DNA from: Actinoallomurus sp040655075
Lineage (GTDB): Bacteria > Actinomycetota > Actinomycetes > Streptosporangiales > Streptosporangiaceae
NCBI RefSeq assembly: GCF_040655075.1
Contig: NZ_JBFAJC010000017.1
Coordinates: forward strand, 140,474 to 204,473
Reading direction: 5' to 3'
Length of the DNA stretch: 64,000 bases
Position 1 is the first letter of the stretch, and each line of letters starts with the position of its first letter. A model generated the notes under the pieces. It saw only the letters and a program-made list of their open reading frames with translations. It was not told where the DNA came from and did not search any database. Shown piece after piece: positions 54,153 to 63,103 of the stretch. The translations under genes were made by a program, and so were the position numbers.

Positions 54153-54869
54153 TCAGTGGGAGCGGGCTTCGGCGGCGGCTTTGAGGTCGGCCAGCCAGGC
54201 GTCGAGGCCTGGTGCGAGGTAAGTGATGGCGGTGGCCGGGTCGGTCTCGATCTGATCGCCGGTCCAGCTTTCTTCGGTGCGGACGAGGACACCGCCTTTG
54301 ACCTTGATGAAGTTCCAGACGTGGACGCCCCGGTCGATGCGCAGGCCTTCGCCGATCGCGGGTCCGGTCCAGCGGATGCACTGGTCGTGCTTGACCTGCT
54401 GGACGGTGGAGGTGATGACCAGGGTGGTGGCGGGCGTCGTGGGTGTGGCGGGGGCCGGAGTGGTCCACTGGAACCGCGAACCCTTCCGCAGCGCTCCGGG
54501 GTCCAGCCGCTTCATGCTGGTGACGGCCGTCTGCCAGGAGGGCCACCCTGTCACGTCGGTGTGCAGCTTCCAGACGGTGCTCAGCGGCGCCTTGATGAAG
54601 GTCTCGGTCCGGTGGTGGAGCTGGGCAGTGGGATCGATGCCGTGGCCCAGGCAGGTCAGCGACTCCCGCGGAGTGGCGTGGCCGGACGTCGCGCTTTGGC
54701 CGGCGGTGGCGGCATGAGCCGGTACGGCGGCGGTGGCGCCGAGCAGTCCGGCGGCGGCCAGCGGGATCGCGAGCAGGGCGGAGCGCAGGCGAGCCTGCGA
54801 GCCAGGGGAGCGTGTGGTGCTGCTCGGGGTCTGCGGGTTCGGTGAGGTGAACGGGTTGGTGGCGATCAC
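54153..54869 (-). CDS. Secreted SRPBCC-fold protein
   Basis: This 238-residue protein has an N-terminal signal (LLAIPLAAAGLLGATAAVPAHA) and an SRPBCC/polyketide-cyclase-like domain (FIKAPLSTVWKLHTDVTGWP then ALRKGSRFQWTTP). The fold makes a deep hydrophobic pocket for lipids or ring compounds. Export of an SRPBCC protein is unusual. It is divergent from a TetR regulator, and its predicted promoter overlaps a perfect 15-bp palindrome, so it is probably repressed by that regulator. The ligand is unknown. Confidence 0.78.
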   Translation of the reverse strand: MIATNPFTSPNPQTPSSTTRSPGSQARLRSALLAIPLAAAGLLGATAAVPAHAATAGQSATSGHATPRESLTCLGHGIDPTAQLHHRTETFIKAPLSTVWKLHTDVTGWPSWQTAVTSMKRLDPGALRKGSRFQWTTPAPATPTTPATTLVITSTVQQVKHDQCIRWTGPAIGEGLRIDRGVHVWNFIKVKGGVLVRTEESWTGDQIETDPATAITYLAPGLDAWLADLKAAAEARSH

Positions 54870-54928
54870 GGCTCTTCTCCTCGTTCCTTGGCTGGATCGG
54901 CGACTATGACTTAGTGCCTATCACTTTA

Positions 54929-54943
54929 GTTATAGGCTATAAC
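54929..54943. promoter_or_regulatory. TetR-type operator, perfect 15-bp palindrome
   Basis: GTTATAGGCTATAAC is a perfect 7-1-7 inverted repeat between the SRPBCC and TetR genes. A weaker AGTG...CACT dyad lies about 5 bp further left. The palindrome covers the -10 element of the minus-strand promoter. Confidence 0.7.
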
Positions 54944-54963
54944 GACACTTCGTTGAGAAGCAA
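54936..54963 (-). promoter_or_regulatory. Promoter of the SRPBCC gene
   Basis: On the minus strand TTGCTT (54958-54963) and TATAGC (54936-54941) are separated by 16 bp. The -10 element falls inside the palindrome, consistent with repression by the divergent TetR protein. Confidence 0.5.
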
Positions 54964-55027
54964 TAGTAAACGTGAGGGCTTCTAACTAGACTTCGACGAT
55001 GTCACGCTGATCGGGAGGGAGTGGCTG

Positions 55028-55669
55028 ATGACGGACCCAGGTGGGCAGAGCCCGCGGGAGCGCTACCGGGCTCAGGTGCGCATGGAGATCAAGCAACACG
55101 CGTGGGAGCAGATCGCCGTGGAGGGAGTGTCGGCGCTGTCGCTCAACGCGATCGCCAAACAGATGGGCATGAGCGGCCCTGCCCTGTACCGGTACTTCGC
55201 CGGCCGCGACGAGTTGATCACCGCGCTCATCCGCGACGCGTACCGAAGTCTCGCCGACACCGTCCGAGCGTCGTTCGACTCCGGTGCTGACCTGGCCGGG
55301 TTGGCTCGCGTCATCCGGGAGTGGGCCCGGAGCGACCCGCACCGGTACTTCCTCATCTACGGCACGCCCGTCCCCGGCTACCAGGCACCCGAAGACACTA
55401 CGGCGATCTCGTTCGAGGTCATGGCAGTGCTGCTCGAGGCCTGCGGCGCGCCATCGATGGGCGAACCGGCGACCCCGCTCGACGCCCACCTCGAAAACCA
55501 CCGACAGTGGGTCGGCGGCCACCCGGCAGCGGCCGCGACCCTGCATCGCGCCCTGTCCTTCTGGACCCGCCTGCACGGCGTACTATCGCTCGAACTCGCC
55601 GGCCACTTCACGGGAATGGAGTTCGACCCCGGCCTGCTGATCGCCGACGAACTGAACGCTCTACCGTGA
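55028..55669 (+). CDS. TetR-family repressor
   Basis: This 213-residue protein has a TetR helix-turn-helix (GVSALSLNAIAKQMGMSGPALYRYF, about 36-60) and a helical ligand domain of the TetR_C_13-like type (FLIYGTPVPGY, HRALSFWTRLHGVLSLELAG). The ATG follows GGAGGGAG. It is divergent from the secreted SRPBCC protein across a perfect palindrome, so it should repress that gene and itself until a small hydrophobic ligand binds. Its stop is overlapped by a transposase fragment. Confidence 0.93.
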   Translation: MTDPGGQSPRERYRAQVRMEIKQHAWEQIAVEGVSALSLNAIAKQMGMSGPALYRYFAGRDELITALIRDAYRSLADTVRASFDSGADLAGLARVIREWARSDPHRYFLIYGTPVPGYQAPEDTTAISFEVMAVLLEACGAPSMGEPATPLDAHLENHRQWVGGHPAAAATLHRALSFWTRLHGVLSLELAGHFTGMEFDPGLLIADELNALP

Positions 55670-55674
55670 TCGAC

Positions 55675-55740
55675 CTGTCGGTGCAGCGCTTCCGGTGCAC
55701 GGCGACCGCCTGCCCGCGGCGCACGTTCGCCGAGCAGATC
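55675..55740 (+). pseudogene. ISL3-type transposase N-terminal fragment
   Basis: The frame reads LSVQRFRCTATACPRRTFAEQI, matching the zinc-ribbon segment near the N terminus of ISL3-family transposases (a CxxxxCPRRTF pattern). It starts at the TetR stop and breaks off at about 55745, where another gene fragment begins. No inverted ends could be identified. Confidence 0.6.
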
Positions 55741-55744
55741 GACT

Positions 55745-55879
55745 ACCGCACTGCTGATAGGAGCCTGCGGAGTCACGCTCGTCACCGCCCTGCCCACCGC
55801 CACACGCACCAGCGACATCGCCGGCACCGTGACGATGGCCTCGCTCGGCCTCGCCGTCGGCCTGATCCGCAGCGCATAA
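55745..55879 (+). pseudogene. C-terminal fragment of a membrane protein
   Basis: A frame without its own start encodes TALLIGACGVTLVTALPTAT and then SLGLAVGLIRSA before a TAA. Its composition is that of one or two membrane helices at the end of a polytopic protein. It abuts the ISL3 fragment, suggesting joining by an insertion or deletion. The remaining space to 56042 shows no gene. Confidence 0.4.
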
Positions 55880-56042
55880 GCGCATCGGGGCGCACAGGGA
55901 CTGCCTGAAAAAAGAAAGTCGGCTCTGTCCCGGTTCGGCGACGTCGCCGGCGCGTGAACCGTTCCCCCTTCCTCTCCGTATGCGGAATTGACCACATGAA
56001 TGGGCGTCGCCGTCTTTCCACCCATGTGAAGCGGAGATATCT

Positions 56043-57995
56043 GTGCAGGAATTGATCCAGTTCAACCGGCTTGGCGACGGTGAATCGCTCACATCGCCGG
56101 CCGGCCGGTTCGCGCTGCGGTACGACGCCGACGGCGTCGCGACCGTCACGGACGAGGGCACCGGAGAGGTCTGGTGGCGGGCCGGGGATCCGGACCGGCC
56201 GGTCGTGGGACGGCTGCTCCTCGGTATCGGCGGGGCGGTCCAGGTCGAGGCTCCCGAGGACGGCCACGAGGTCGTATGGCGTTCCGGCTACGCGGCGCCG
56301 GACGCCCGCGCGCTCGTCCTCACCGACGACGGTGACTTCGAACTCCTCGACGGGCAACGCGTGCGGCTGCTGAACTCGCGCACCGGCCCGGTGGAGTCGG
56401 CGGCCCTGGGAGACGCGGCGTCCGTCGCCGCGATCACCGGCGACCGTTACCTGGTGCGGGAGGGCGGCAAGAGACGCCACACCGTGGCCCGGAACCCCGA
56501 CGGCTCGCTGCAGGTCAGCATGAGCGCGCGCGGCTACGGCTGGAGCCACACGCTCCTCGCCTCGCTGGTCCAGTGGATGGAGCGGCAATCGGACACGCTC
56601 CTGACCTGGCGGATCCTCCCGTACGGCGACCGCAAGACCCGGGACCTGTGCCTGGTGAACACCGAGGGGGAGCCGCTCTGGCGCGACAATATGCGCGACA
56701 TGCCGGCGGTGCCCCCGCCGGCCCGCCCGCACGTGTACGGCGGCCCGGAGCTGGGACGCGGCGGGCGGCTGCGGCACCAGTCGCTCACCTCGATCTCGGG
56801 CGTGTACACCCTCGTGCACCAGGACGACGGGAACCTGGTGCTGTATTACAACCCGGAGCACCGGGCGGTCTGGGCGACGGACACGTCGTGGGCCGGCGAC
56901 GGCTGGACCGACCTGACCGAGGCCGGCGAACTCGTCGTCCGCAACCTGTGCGGGGGAGCGGTCTGGCGGTCGGGCACGGCGGGCTCGGGCGCGCAGTGGC
57001 TCGTCGTCGACGACGACGGCGGCATCGCGCTGCTCGACGACGCGGGCACCGCGGTCTGGGAGGTCAGGACCGGGCCGCACGCCCCGGCGCCGGTGGCCGA
57101 CGTGGCGCGGGGATCGGTGCTGCGGCGCGGCGAGACGCTGCGGCGTCAGTCCCTCACCTCCGCCGACGGCGGCACGGTGCTGGCCCACCGCGACGACTGC
57201 CGGATCGTGCTGTACGGCGAGGACGGGCGCTGGCTCTGGGACGGCTACTTCGGGGGCGACGGCCGTGCCCACCTCACGCTCGACGACGACGGCATGCTCC
57301 GCGTGCGCGCCGACGACGGCGCGCCGGTAATGGACCTGGGCGGGCCGGGCGACGAACTGGTCGTGGAGCACGAGCACGTCGTGCTGCGCCGCGAGGACGG
57401 AACCGTCGTCTGGCGCGACGGCGAACCGGTCCCGCAGGCTGAAGAGCCGCAAGAGGACTACGCCTCGTGGCTGGAGCGGCTGGACGACCAGGCGTACTGC
57501 GTGACCGTCATCCACGACATCGGGCCGGATGAGGCGTTGCGACGCCTCGGCGCCGAGCCGTCGCAGGTCACCACCGGCACGTGGTCCGATCTGCTGGAGC
57601 GCGCCGACCTGGAGGAGGCCGAGCCGAACACGGCCGTGGCCGCCTTCGCGCTCGGCCCGCACGCGCTGCTCGTGGAGAGCAACGGGTGGCGCGCGGTCAA
57701 CGACTCGGGTCTCTCGGCGGGCACCTTCGCGGTGTCCAGCTATATGAGCATCAACGCGGACTTCTCGTTCATCGTCCACCGCGACGGCGAGGTGGTCGAC
57801 GACCTCGGGGAGAGTGGAGACGGGGAGGTGAACTCGCCCGAGGCGCGGCGCGCGCTGGAGGAGATGGGGTCCGAGGACGTCCTGGACACCGCGTTCGAGC
57901 ATGACATCGAGCTGCTGTGCCGCGTCGCCGGCGTCCGGCCGACGGCCGCCGACGTGACCGGAACCGCCCGCCTGGCGATCCTCGACGAGGAGTGA
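56043..57995 (+). CDS. B-lectin-like repeat protein with DUF6461-like C terminus
   Basis: This 650-residue protein without a signal peptide carries an N-terminal beta-rich region with at least two bulb-lectin-like units. HQDDGNLVLYYN is close to the QxDxNxVxY mannose-binding motif, and a second copy, AHRDDCRIVLYGED, is less perfect. Each unit begins with a GGRLRHQSLTS-type turn. From about residue 475 the sequence YASWLERLDDQAYCVTVIHD onward resembles the DUF6461 family, also seen in actinobacterial defence- or signalling-like loci. The GTG start has GGAG upstream. The product is probably cytoplasmic, which is odd for a lectin-type fold. Next come a convergent mycosin-like protease gene and a beta-helix AAA+ gene. 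Confidence 0.65.
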   Translation: MQELIQFNRLGDGESLTSPAGRFALRYDADGVATVTDEGTGEVWWRAGDPDRPVVGRLLLGIGGAVQVEAPEDGHEVVWRSGYAAPDARALVLTDDGDFELLDGQRVRLLNSRTGPVESAALGDAASVAAITGDRYLVREGGKRRHTVARNPDGSLQVSMSARGYGWSHTLLASLVQWMERQSDTLLTWRILPYGDRKTRDLCLVNTEGEPLWRDNMRDMPAVPPPARPHVYGGPELGRGGRLRHQSLTSISGVYTLVHQDDGNLVLYYNPEHRAVWATDTSWAGDGWTDLTEAGELVVRNLCGGAVWRSGTAGSGAQWLVVDDDGGIALLDDAGTAVWEVRTGPHAPAPVADVARGSVLRRGETLRRQSLTSADGGTVLAHRDDCRIVLYGEDGRWLWDGYFGGDGRAHLTLDDDGMLRVRADDGAPVMDLGGPGDELVVEHEHVVLRREDGTVVWRDGEPVPQAEEPQEDYASWLERLDDQAYCVTVIHDIGPDEALRRLGAEPSQVTTGTWSDLLERADLEEAEPNTAVAAFALGPHALLVESNGWRAVNDSGLSAGTFAVSSYMSINADFSFIVHRDGEVVDDLGESGDGEVNSPEARRALEEMGSEDVLDTAFEHDIELLCRVAGVRPTAADVTGTARLAILDEE

Positions 57996-58056
57996 CCGGC
58001 CGCCGGCGATGACGCACCACGGGGCCGGGAGACGCGAACCCCGATTCCGTGGCGCC

Positions 58057-58088
58057 GTCGCGAGGGCCGCCCGTCGCGAGGGCCGCCC
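58057..58088. repeat. 16-bp tandem duplication
   Basis: GTCGCGAGGGCCGCCC occurs twice in direct succession, followed by the start of a third partial copy. It is non-coding, between convergent genes. Confidence 0.85.
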
Positions 58089-58159
58089 GTCACGCGGGAC
58101 AGCCCGGAGCGGGGCATCGGCGGATCCAGGGTGAACTGGCCGGTCTCGGCCATCACGCC

Positions 58160-58182
58160 CGCGCCCGCGAGGCGCGGGCGCG
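58160..58182. terminator. Bidirectional GC hairpin
   Basis: CGCGCCCGCG and CGCGGGCGCG form a perfect 10-bp stem with the loop AGG, just outside the stop of the mycosin-like gene. It lies between convergent genes. Confidence 0.6.
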
Positions 58183-58186
58183 TGGC

Positions 58187-59467
58187 TCACAGACCGTCGG
58201 AGACGGTCTCCCCACCCTCCTCGGGCCCGGCCGGGCGCCAGCGGCGGGCCCGGCCACGCGGGACGACCACGGCGGCGGCGGCCACCAGCGCCACCAGGCC
58301 GCCACCCACCGCCGCGACGACCAGGGCTCGGCCGCGCGGGGCGTCGGAAGCGGACGCGGGTATCCGGACGGCAGGTCCGGACAGCGGCGCCGGGCGGGCG
58401 GTGGCCGCGGACGAGACGGCGGACACCGCGGCGTACGGGTCCAGCACCGGGACCGCCGCCGGATAGGCGGATACGACCAGCCGCCGGGCGACCTCGGCGG
58501 CGGTGAGCCGGGGCTCGTACGCCCGGACGAGCGCCGCCGTCCCCGCCACGTTGGCCGCCGCCAGCGACGATCCGGAGCCGATGAAGTGCCCGGCGCCCTT
58601 CGGGCCGATGCTCACCACGGCGTCGCCGGGCGCGAGCAGGTCGGCGGCGAAGACGCTCGGGGCGTTCTTCGGCCGTCCGCCATCCTGCCCGTAGTCCACG
58701 ACCGAGAGCACCTGCGGGATGAAGGCGGGGAAATAAGGTTGGTCCTGCGGAGCGCTCGACGTGGCTCCGTTCCCCGTCGCCGCACCGGTGCCGCCGTCGG
58801 TGGAAGGGACCGCGTCCGGCACGGCGGGCGCGACCACGAGGACGTCCTTGCGGGTGGCGTAGTCGACGGCGGCCGTCAGCTCGTCTCTGCCCGTGGTCAG
58901 TGCGGCGCCGACGTAGACGACACCGGCCCCGGCGTCGACCGCGGAGCGGATGCCCGCCGCGACCGCGCCGGGAGCGGGCTCACCGCGGCTTCCGGTGCCG
59001 CGTACGGCGAGGATGTGGGCCTGGGGTGCGACCCCGCCGCCCGTCGCGTCGTCGGCGCTGCCGGCGATCAGGCCCGCGGCGAAGGTGCCGTGGCCGACGC
59101 AGTCGTTGCCCGCGTCGTCCGGAGCGGAGACCCGGCCGGCCAGCGCGGAGGCGTCCGGGGCCACGCCGGTGTCCACGACCGCGACGGTGACTCCGGCGCC
59201 CTGGCTGAGCTGGCGCACCCGGGACAGGCTCAGCGCGCTCACCGTCCACGGGTGCGCGTGCGCCTGCGTGGACGAGGCGCCGGTACAGGGCTGGCCGGAG
59301 GCGAGCGCCGACGGCATCACCGGCAGGCCGACCGCGGTGGGCGCGGCGGCGGGCCGTCGCCGGTACGCGGTGGCCGACGCGGCTCCGGGCAGAGCGGAGA
59401 CCGCGAGTGTGAGGGCGGCGACGGCCAGCGAGGCGACGGCGCGCGCACGTCGAGGGACACGTCGCAT
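58187..59467 (-). CDS. Mycosin-like S8 serine protease (type VII-associated)
   Basis: This 426-residue exported protein has a signal peptide ending near GAASA and a subtilase domain with the triad Asp99 (VAVVDTGVAP), His126 (DCVGHGTFAAG) and Ser301 (GSGSSLAAANVAG). A proline/alanine linker, one C-terminal membrane helix (GRALVVAAVGGGLVALVAA) and an Arg-rich tail follow. This is the mycosin (MycP) layout of type VII secretion loci. The segment that normally supplies the oxyanion-hole Asn reads VVAPAVPDAV and lacks it, so activity is uncertain. The ATG at 59467 is used; the frame is open to 59518. It is divergent from the beta-helix/AAA+ gene. No Ecc membrane genes are visible. Confidence 0.85.
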   Translation of the reverse strand: MRRVPRRARAVASLAVAALTLAVSALPGAASATAYRRRPAAAPTAVGLPVMPSALASGQPCTGASSTQAHAHPWTVSALSLSRVRQLSQGAGVTVAVVDTGVAPDASALAGRVSAPDDAGNDCVGHGTFAAGLIAGSADDATGGGVAPQAHILAVRGTGSRGEPAPGAVAAGIRSAVDAGAGVVYVGAALTTGRDELTAAVDYATRKDVLVVAPAVPDAVPSTDGGTGAATGNGATSSAPQDQPYFPAFIPQVLSVVDYGQDGGRPKNAPSVFAADLLAPGDAVVSIGPKGAGHFIGSGSSLAAANVAGTAALVRAYEPRLTAAEVARRLVVSAYPAAVPVLDPYAAVSAVSSAATARPAPLSGPAVRIPASASDAPRGRALVVAAVGGGLVALVAAAAVVVPRGRARRWRPAGPEEGGETVSDGL

Positions 59468-59646
59468 GCGCTTCAGCCTAAGGGCGCCGTCTTGTCGTTT
59501 TCTTGTCGTCGTAGGCAATCGTCTCCGCAGGTCCGCCCGGAGCCGTGGAAGGGTGTCAAGCGGTCCGTCTGAGCGGCATGATGGACGGCGTCGCTCACAA
59601 TAGCGTCGACCTACAGCATCACACCGCCTTCGAGGAGGACCCCCGC

Positions 59647-62600
59647 GTGTCTCGGCAGTTGCTCACGGTCTCCCCAGACGGACCGGGTTACCGGACGATC
59701 GAGGAGGCGCTGGCCGCAGCACGCACCGGGTCCGTCATCCGGATCCGGCCGGGCCGGTACGCCGAGAGCCTTGTCATCCGCACCCGGGTCACCATCGTGG
59801 CCGAAGGCGAGCGGGGCAGCGTGGAGATCTGCCCCCGCAGCGGAACGGCGGTGATGCTGCTGACGGACGCCGTGATGCTCACCGACCTCACGCTGCGCGG
59901 CGGCGGCGATGACGTGCCGGTGGTGGACGCCGCGCACGGCCAGGTCGCCATGGAGGGCTGCACCGTGGCCGGTTCCGGCTGGACCGCGATCCTCGCCCGT
60001 GGCATCGGTTCGCTGGCCATCCGGGGCTGCCGCATCACCAACGCCGAGGGCGCGGGCATCGTGGACAGCGCAGAGACGGCCAGCGTCATCGAGGACTGCC
60101 TGATCGAGAACCTCGGCACCTCCGCCGTCGTCCTGGGCGAGAAGTCCCGTTCCGTCGTCCGCGGCTGCCGGATGCGCGACGCGCGCGGCAACGGCGTGCT
60201 GGCCAACGGCGAGGCGCAGGGCACGATCGAGGACTGCCACATCGCCACGACCTCCAAGCCGGCCATCGCCCTGGAGGGCGACAGCTCCACCAGGATCGTG
60301 CGCACCAACGTACGCGACTGCGCGGTGGGCGTGTACGTCACCAGCGGCTCGCGCCCGGTGCTGGAGGACGTCTCGGTCAGTGACATCACCTCCGGACCCG
60401 GCATCGTGCTGGCCGGCGGCGCGGACCCGCTGCTGCGGCGCTGCCGTACGGGCCGTACGAAGGACAACGGGTTGGCGGTCACCGAACGCTCCCGCGGCAC
60501 GTTCGAGGAGTGCGAGTTCAGCGGCTCGTCCGTATCGGCGATCAAGGTGGTGGGGACCAGTTCGCCCACGCTCACCGCCACCACGGTCCGCGAGTGCGCG
60601 GACGCGTCCGGGGCGGTGCTGCTGGCCGAGGACTCCGTGGCCGAGTTCGACCGGCTGGAGGTGGTGGACGCCGGCGGCACCGGGATCGCGGTACGCTCCG
60701 GCGCGAACCCGCACATCCGGTATGCGACGATCACCGCGCCGGGCGGGATCGGCGTGGAGATCGCTGATGACGGGCGCGGGCGGCTGGAGCACTGCGTCGT
60801 CGACCGGGCGGTCGGCGTCGCCGTACGCGTCGGCGGCGGGGCCAACGTCTCCTTCCGCGACTGCGCCCTCCGGTCGGCCGGCGACGCGGGCATCGCCGTC
60901 GAGTCCGGCGGCATGGGCGTCATCCTGGACTGCGAGGTGACCGGGAGCGGCGCCTCGGGCGTGGTCGTCCGCGACGGCGGTGACGTGACCCTGACCCGTG
61001 CCCGGGTCAGCGGCTCCGGCGCGCACGGCGTGTTGCTGTCGGCCGGGGCGCGGGCCACGCTCGACGCCTGTGAGCTGTCCGCGAGCCTCGGCGACGGCAT
61101 CCGGGTCGACACCGCCGAGGTGGTCTCCGTCATCGGCTGCGCCGTACGCGACAACCGCGGCGCGGGCCTGCGTCAGCCCCGTCCGGGCGGGCGGCTGACC
61201 GTACGCGACCTGGAGAGCTCCGGCAACGCCGCGGCCGACTCCTGGGGGGTCGAGGCGGACGAGGGCGCAGCCCTGGGGGCGCAGGACGAGCGCGAGGAGA
61301 CCCCGGCGGCCAAGCCTTCAGGACCGCTGGAGGAGCTGGACGCCCTCGTCGGCTTGGAGGGCGTCAAGCGGCAGGTGCGCACGCTGGTCAACCTCAACCA
61401 GATGTCACAGCGCCGGGCCCGGCTCGGCATGCCCGTGCCCCCGATGAGCCGGCACCTGATCTTCGCCGGCCCGCCCGGCACCGGCAAGACCACGGTCGCC
61501 CGGCTGTACGGCGGCATCCTCACCGAGCTGGGCGTGCTGCGCAGTGGGCACCTGGTCGAGGTGGCCCGCGCCGACCTGGTCGCCCAGTACGTCGGCGCGA
61601 CGGCCATCAAGACCACGGAGGCGTTCAACGAGGCCCTTGGCGGTGTGCTCTTCATCGACGAGGCGTACACCTTGGTCTCGGATGGGAAGAACGACTTCGG
61701 CCGGGAGGCCATCGACACGTTGGTGAAGCTCATGGAGGATCACCGCGATGACGTCGCGGTGGTGGCGGCCGGGTACACCGACGAGATGCAGGCGTTCCTG
61801 TCCGCCAACCCCGGCATGGCCTCGCGGTTCAGCCGGACCATCGAATTCACCAACTACTCGGCCGACGAGCTTGTCACGATCACCGAGAACATGTGCAGGA
61901 GCCACCGGTACGAGTTGGACCCGCGCACCCGGCGGGCGCTCGTCGCGCACTACGAGCGAATGCCGCGCGGTGCCACGTTCGGAAACGGCCGCGCGGCACG
62001 CGGTGTCTTCGAGGAGATGGTCGACCGCCAGGCGTTCCGCCTCGCCGCGATGAACGACCCGGCCGAGAGCGACCTGTCGCTGCTCCTGCCCGAGGACGTC
62101 AGCGACGACGCCGCGCGGACGACCGAGACCTCCGCCGACCGCGAGACCCTCCTGGCCCGCCTCGCCGGCATGATCGGCCTTGGTGCCGTGAAGCGCGAGG
62201 TCAAGGACATGGTCGACCTGCTCGCCGCGGCCAAGCAGCGGGAGGCCGCCGGGCTGCCCGCGCCCAACATCAGCCGGCACCTGGTCTTCACCGGCTCGCC
62301 CGGCACCGGCAAGACCACGGTGGCCCGGCTCTACGCCGATCTGCTGCACGCCCTCGGCGTGCTGCCCCGCGGGCAGCTCGTGGAGGTGGCGCGCGCGGAC
62401 CTGGTGGGCCGTTACGTCGGTCATACCGCGCAACTCACCCGGGAGGTGTTCCAGAGCGCGCTGGGCGGTGTGCTGTTCATCGACGAGGCCTACACGCTCA
62501 CCCCGGAGGGCTCGGGGAACGACTTCGGCCGCGAGGCGGTGGAGACGCTCCTGAAGCTGATGGAGGACCACCGGGACGAGGTCGTCGTCATTGTCGCGGG

Positions 62601-62958
62601 CTACACCGAGGAGATGCGGCGTTTCCTCGATTCCAACCCGGGCCTGGCCTCCCGGTTCTCCCGCCACGTGGAGTTCGAGGACTACAGCACCGACGAGCTG
62701 GTCGAGATCATGCGCAGCCAGGCCGCCGCCAACGGGTACGAATGCGCCCCCGAGACCGTCGACGCGCTGCGGACGTACGTGGACGCCATCCCACGCGACC
62801 GCGCCTTCGGCAACGCGCGGCTGGCCCGGCAGCTGCTGGAGACGATGATGACCCGCCAGGCGCGGCGGCTCGGCGGGATGAGTTCCCCTGATGTGTCGGA
62901 CCTTCGGTCGCTGGTGCCCGGGGACATTCCGGCCGCGAACACCCCAAGCCCGCACTGA
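59647..62958 (+). CDS. Right-handed beta-helix fused to two CbxX-type AAA+ domains
   Basis: This 1103-residue cytoplasmic protein starts at the GTG at 59647 behind GAGGAGG. Residues 1 to about 530 form a parallel beta-helix with many rungs of roughly 23 residues (G-x-G-I-x-V patterns with conserved Cys such as VIEDCLI and VRGCRM). A linker follows, then two CbxX/CfqX AAA+ modules. Walker A motifs are GPPGTGKTT (near 608) and GSPGTGKTT (near 883). Walker B motifs are GGVLFIDEAYTL (twice), and arginine-finger regions include GMASRFSR and GLASRFSR. The AAA+ type is that of EccA, the type VII secretion ATPase. The beta-helix may grip substrates or partners. With the mycosin gene alongside, a role in secretion or protein remodelling is likely but unproven. 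Confidence 0.85.
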   Translation: MSRQLLTVSPDGPGYRTIEEALAAARTGSVIRIRPGRYAESLVIRTRVTIVAEGERGSVEICPRSGTAVMLLTDAVMLTDLTLRGGGDDVPVVDAAHGQVAMEGCTVAGSGWTAILARGIGSLAIRGCRITNAEGAGIVDSAETASVIEDCLIENLGTSAVVLGEKSRSVVRGCRMRDARGNGVLANGEAQGTIEDCHIATTSKPAIALEGDSSTRIVRTNVRDCAVGVYVTSGSRPVLEDVSVSDITSGPGIVLAGGADPLLRRCRTGRTKDNGLAVTERSRGTFEECEFSGSSVSAIKVVGTSSPTLTATTVRECADASGAVLLAEDSVAEFDRLEVVDAGGTGIAVRSGANPHIRYATITAPGGIGVEIADDGRGRLEHCVVDRAVGVAVRVGGGANVSFRDCALRSAGDAGIAVESGGMGVILDCEVTGSGASGVVVRDGGDVTLTRARVSGSGAHGVLLSAGARATLDACELSASLGDGIRVDTAEVVSVIGCAVRDNRGAGLRQPRPGGRLTVRDLESSGNAAADSWGVEADEGAALGAQDEREETPAAKPSGPLEELDALVGLEGVKRQVRTLVNLNQMSQRRARLGMPVPPMSRHLIFAGPPGTGKTTVARLYGGILTELGVLRSGHLVEVARADLVAQYVGATAIKTTEAFNEALGGVLFIDEAYTLVSDGKNDFGREAIDTLVKLMEDHRDDVAVVAAGYTDEMQAFLSANPGMASRFSRTIEFTNYSADELVTITENMCRSHRYELDPRTRRALVAHYERMPRGATFGNGRAARGVFEEMVDRQAFRLAAMNDPAESDLSLLLPEDVSDDAARTTETSADRETLLARLAGMIGLGAVKREVKDMVDLLAAAKQREAAGLPAPNISRHLVFTGSPGTGKTTVARLYADLLHALGVLPRGQLVEVARADLVGRYVGHTAQLTREVFQSALGGVLFIDEAYTLTPEGSGNDFGREAVETLLKLMEDHRDEVVVIVAGYTEEMRRFLDSNPGLASRFSRHVEFEDYSTDELVEIMRSQAAANGYECAPETVDALRTYVDAIPRDRAFGNARLARQLLETMMTRQARRLGGMSSPDVSDLRSLVPGDIPAANTPSPH

Positions 62959-63103
62959 CCTGCGGGGAGGCGATCCCCGACGGGGCGGCAAGCCGACGGC
63001 AAGCACGTACCAAGACCGAAGACCGACCCTGGCTGTGATGTCACCGGTCGCGTCAGGAAGCCGATGCGGCCCGTCCTGGACGAGCAGATGGGGTCGCCTT
63101 CAT

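Noticed and set aside
55782..58190. 802-codon minus-strand frame opposite the lectin gene
   Set aside because: Low-complexity Arg/Val/His-rich translation; the plus strand holds motif-bearing sequence with a ribosome site.
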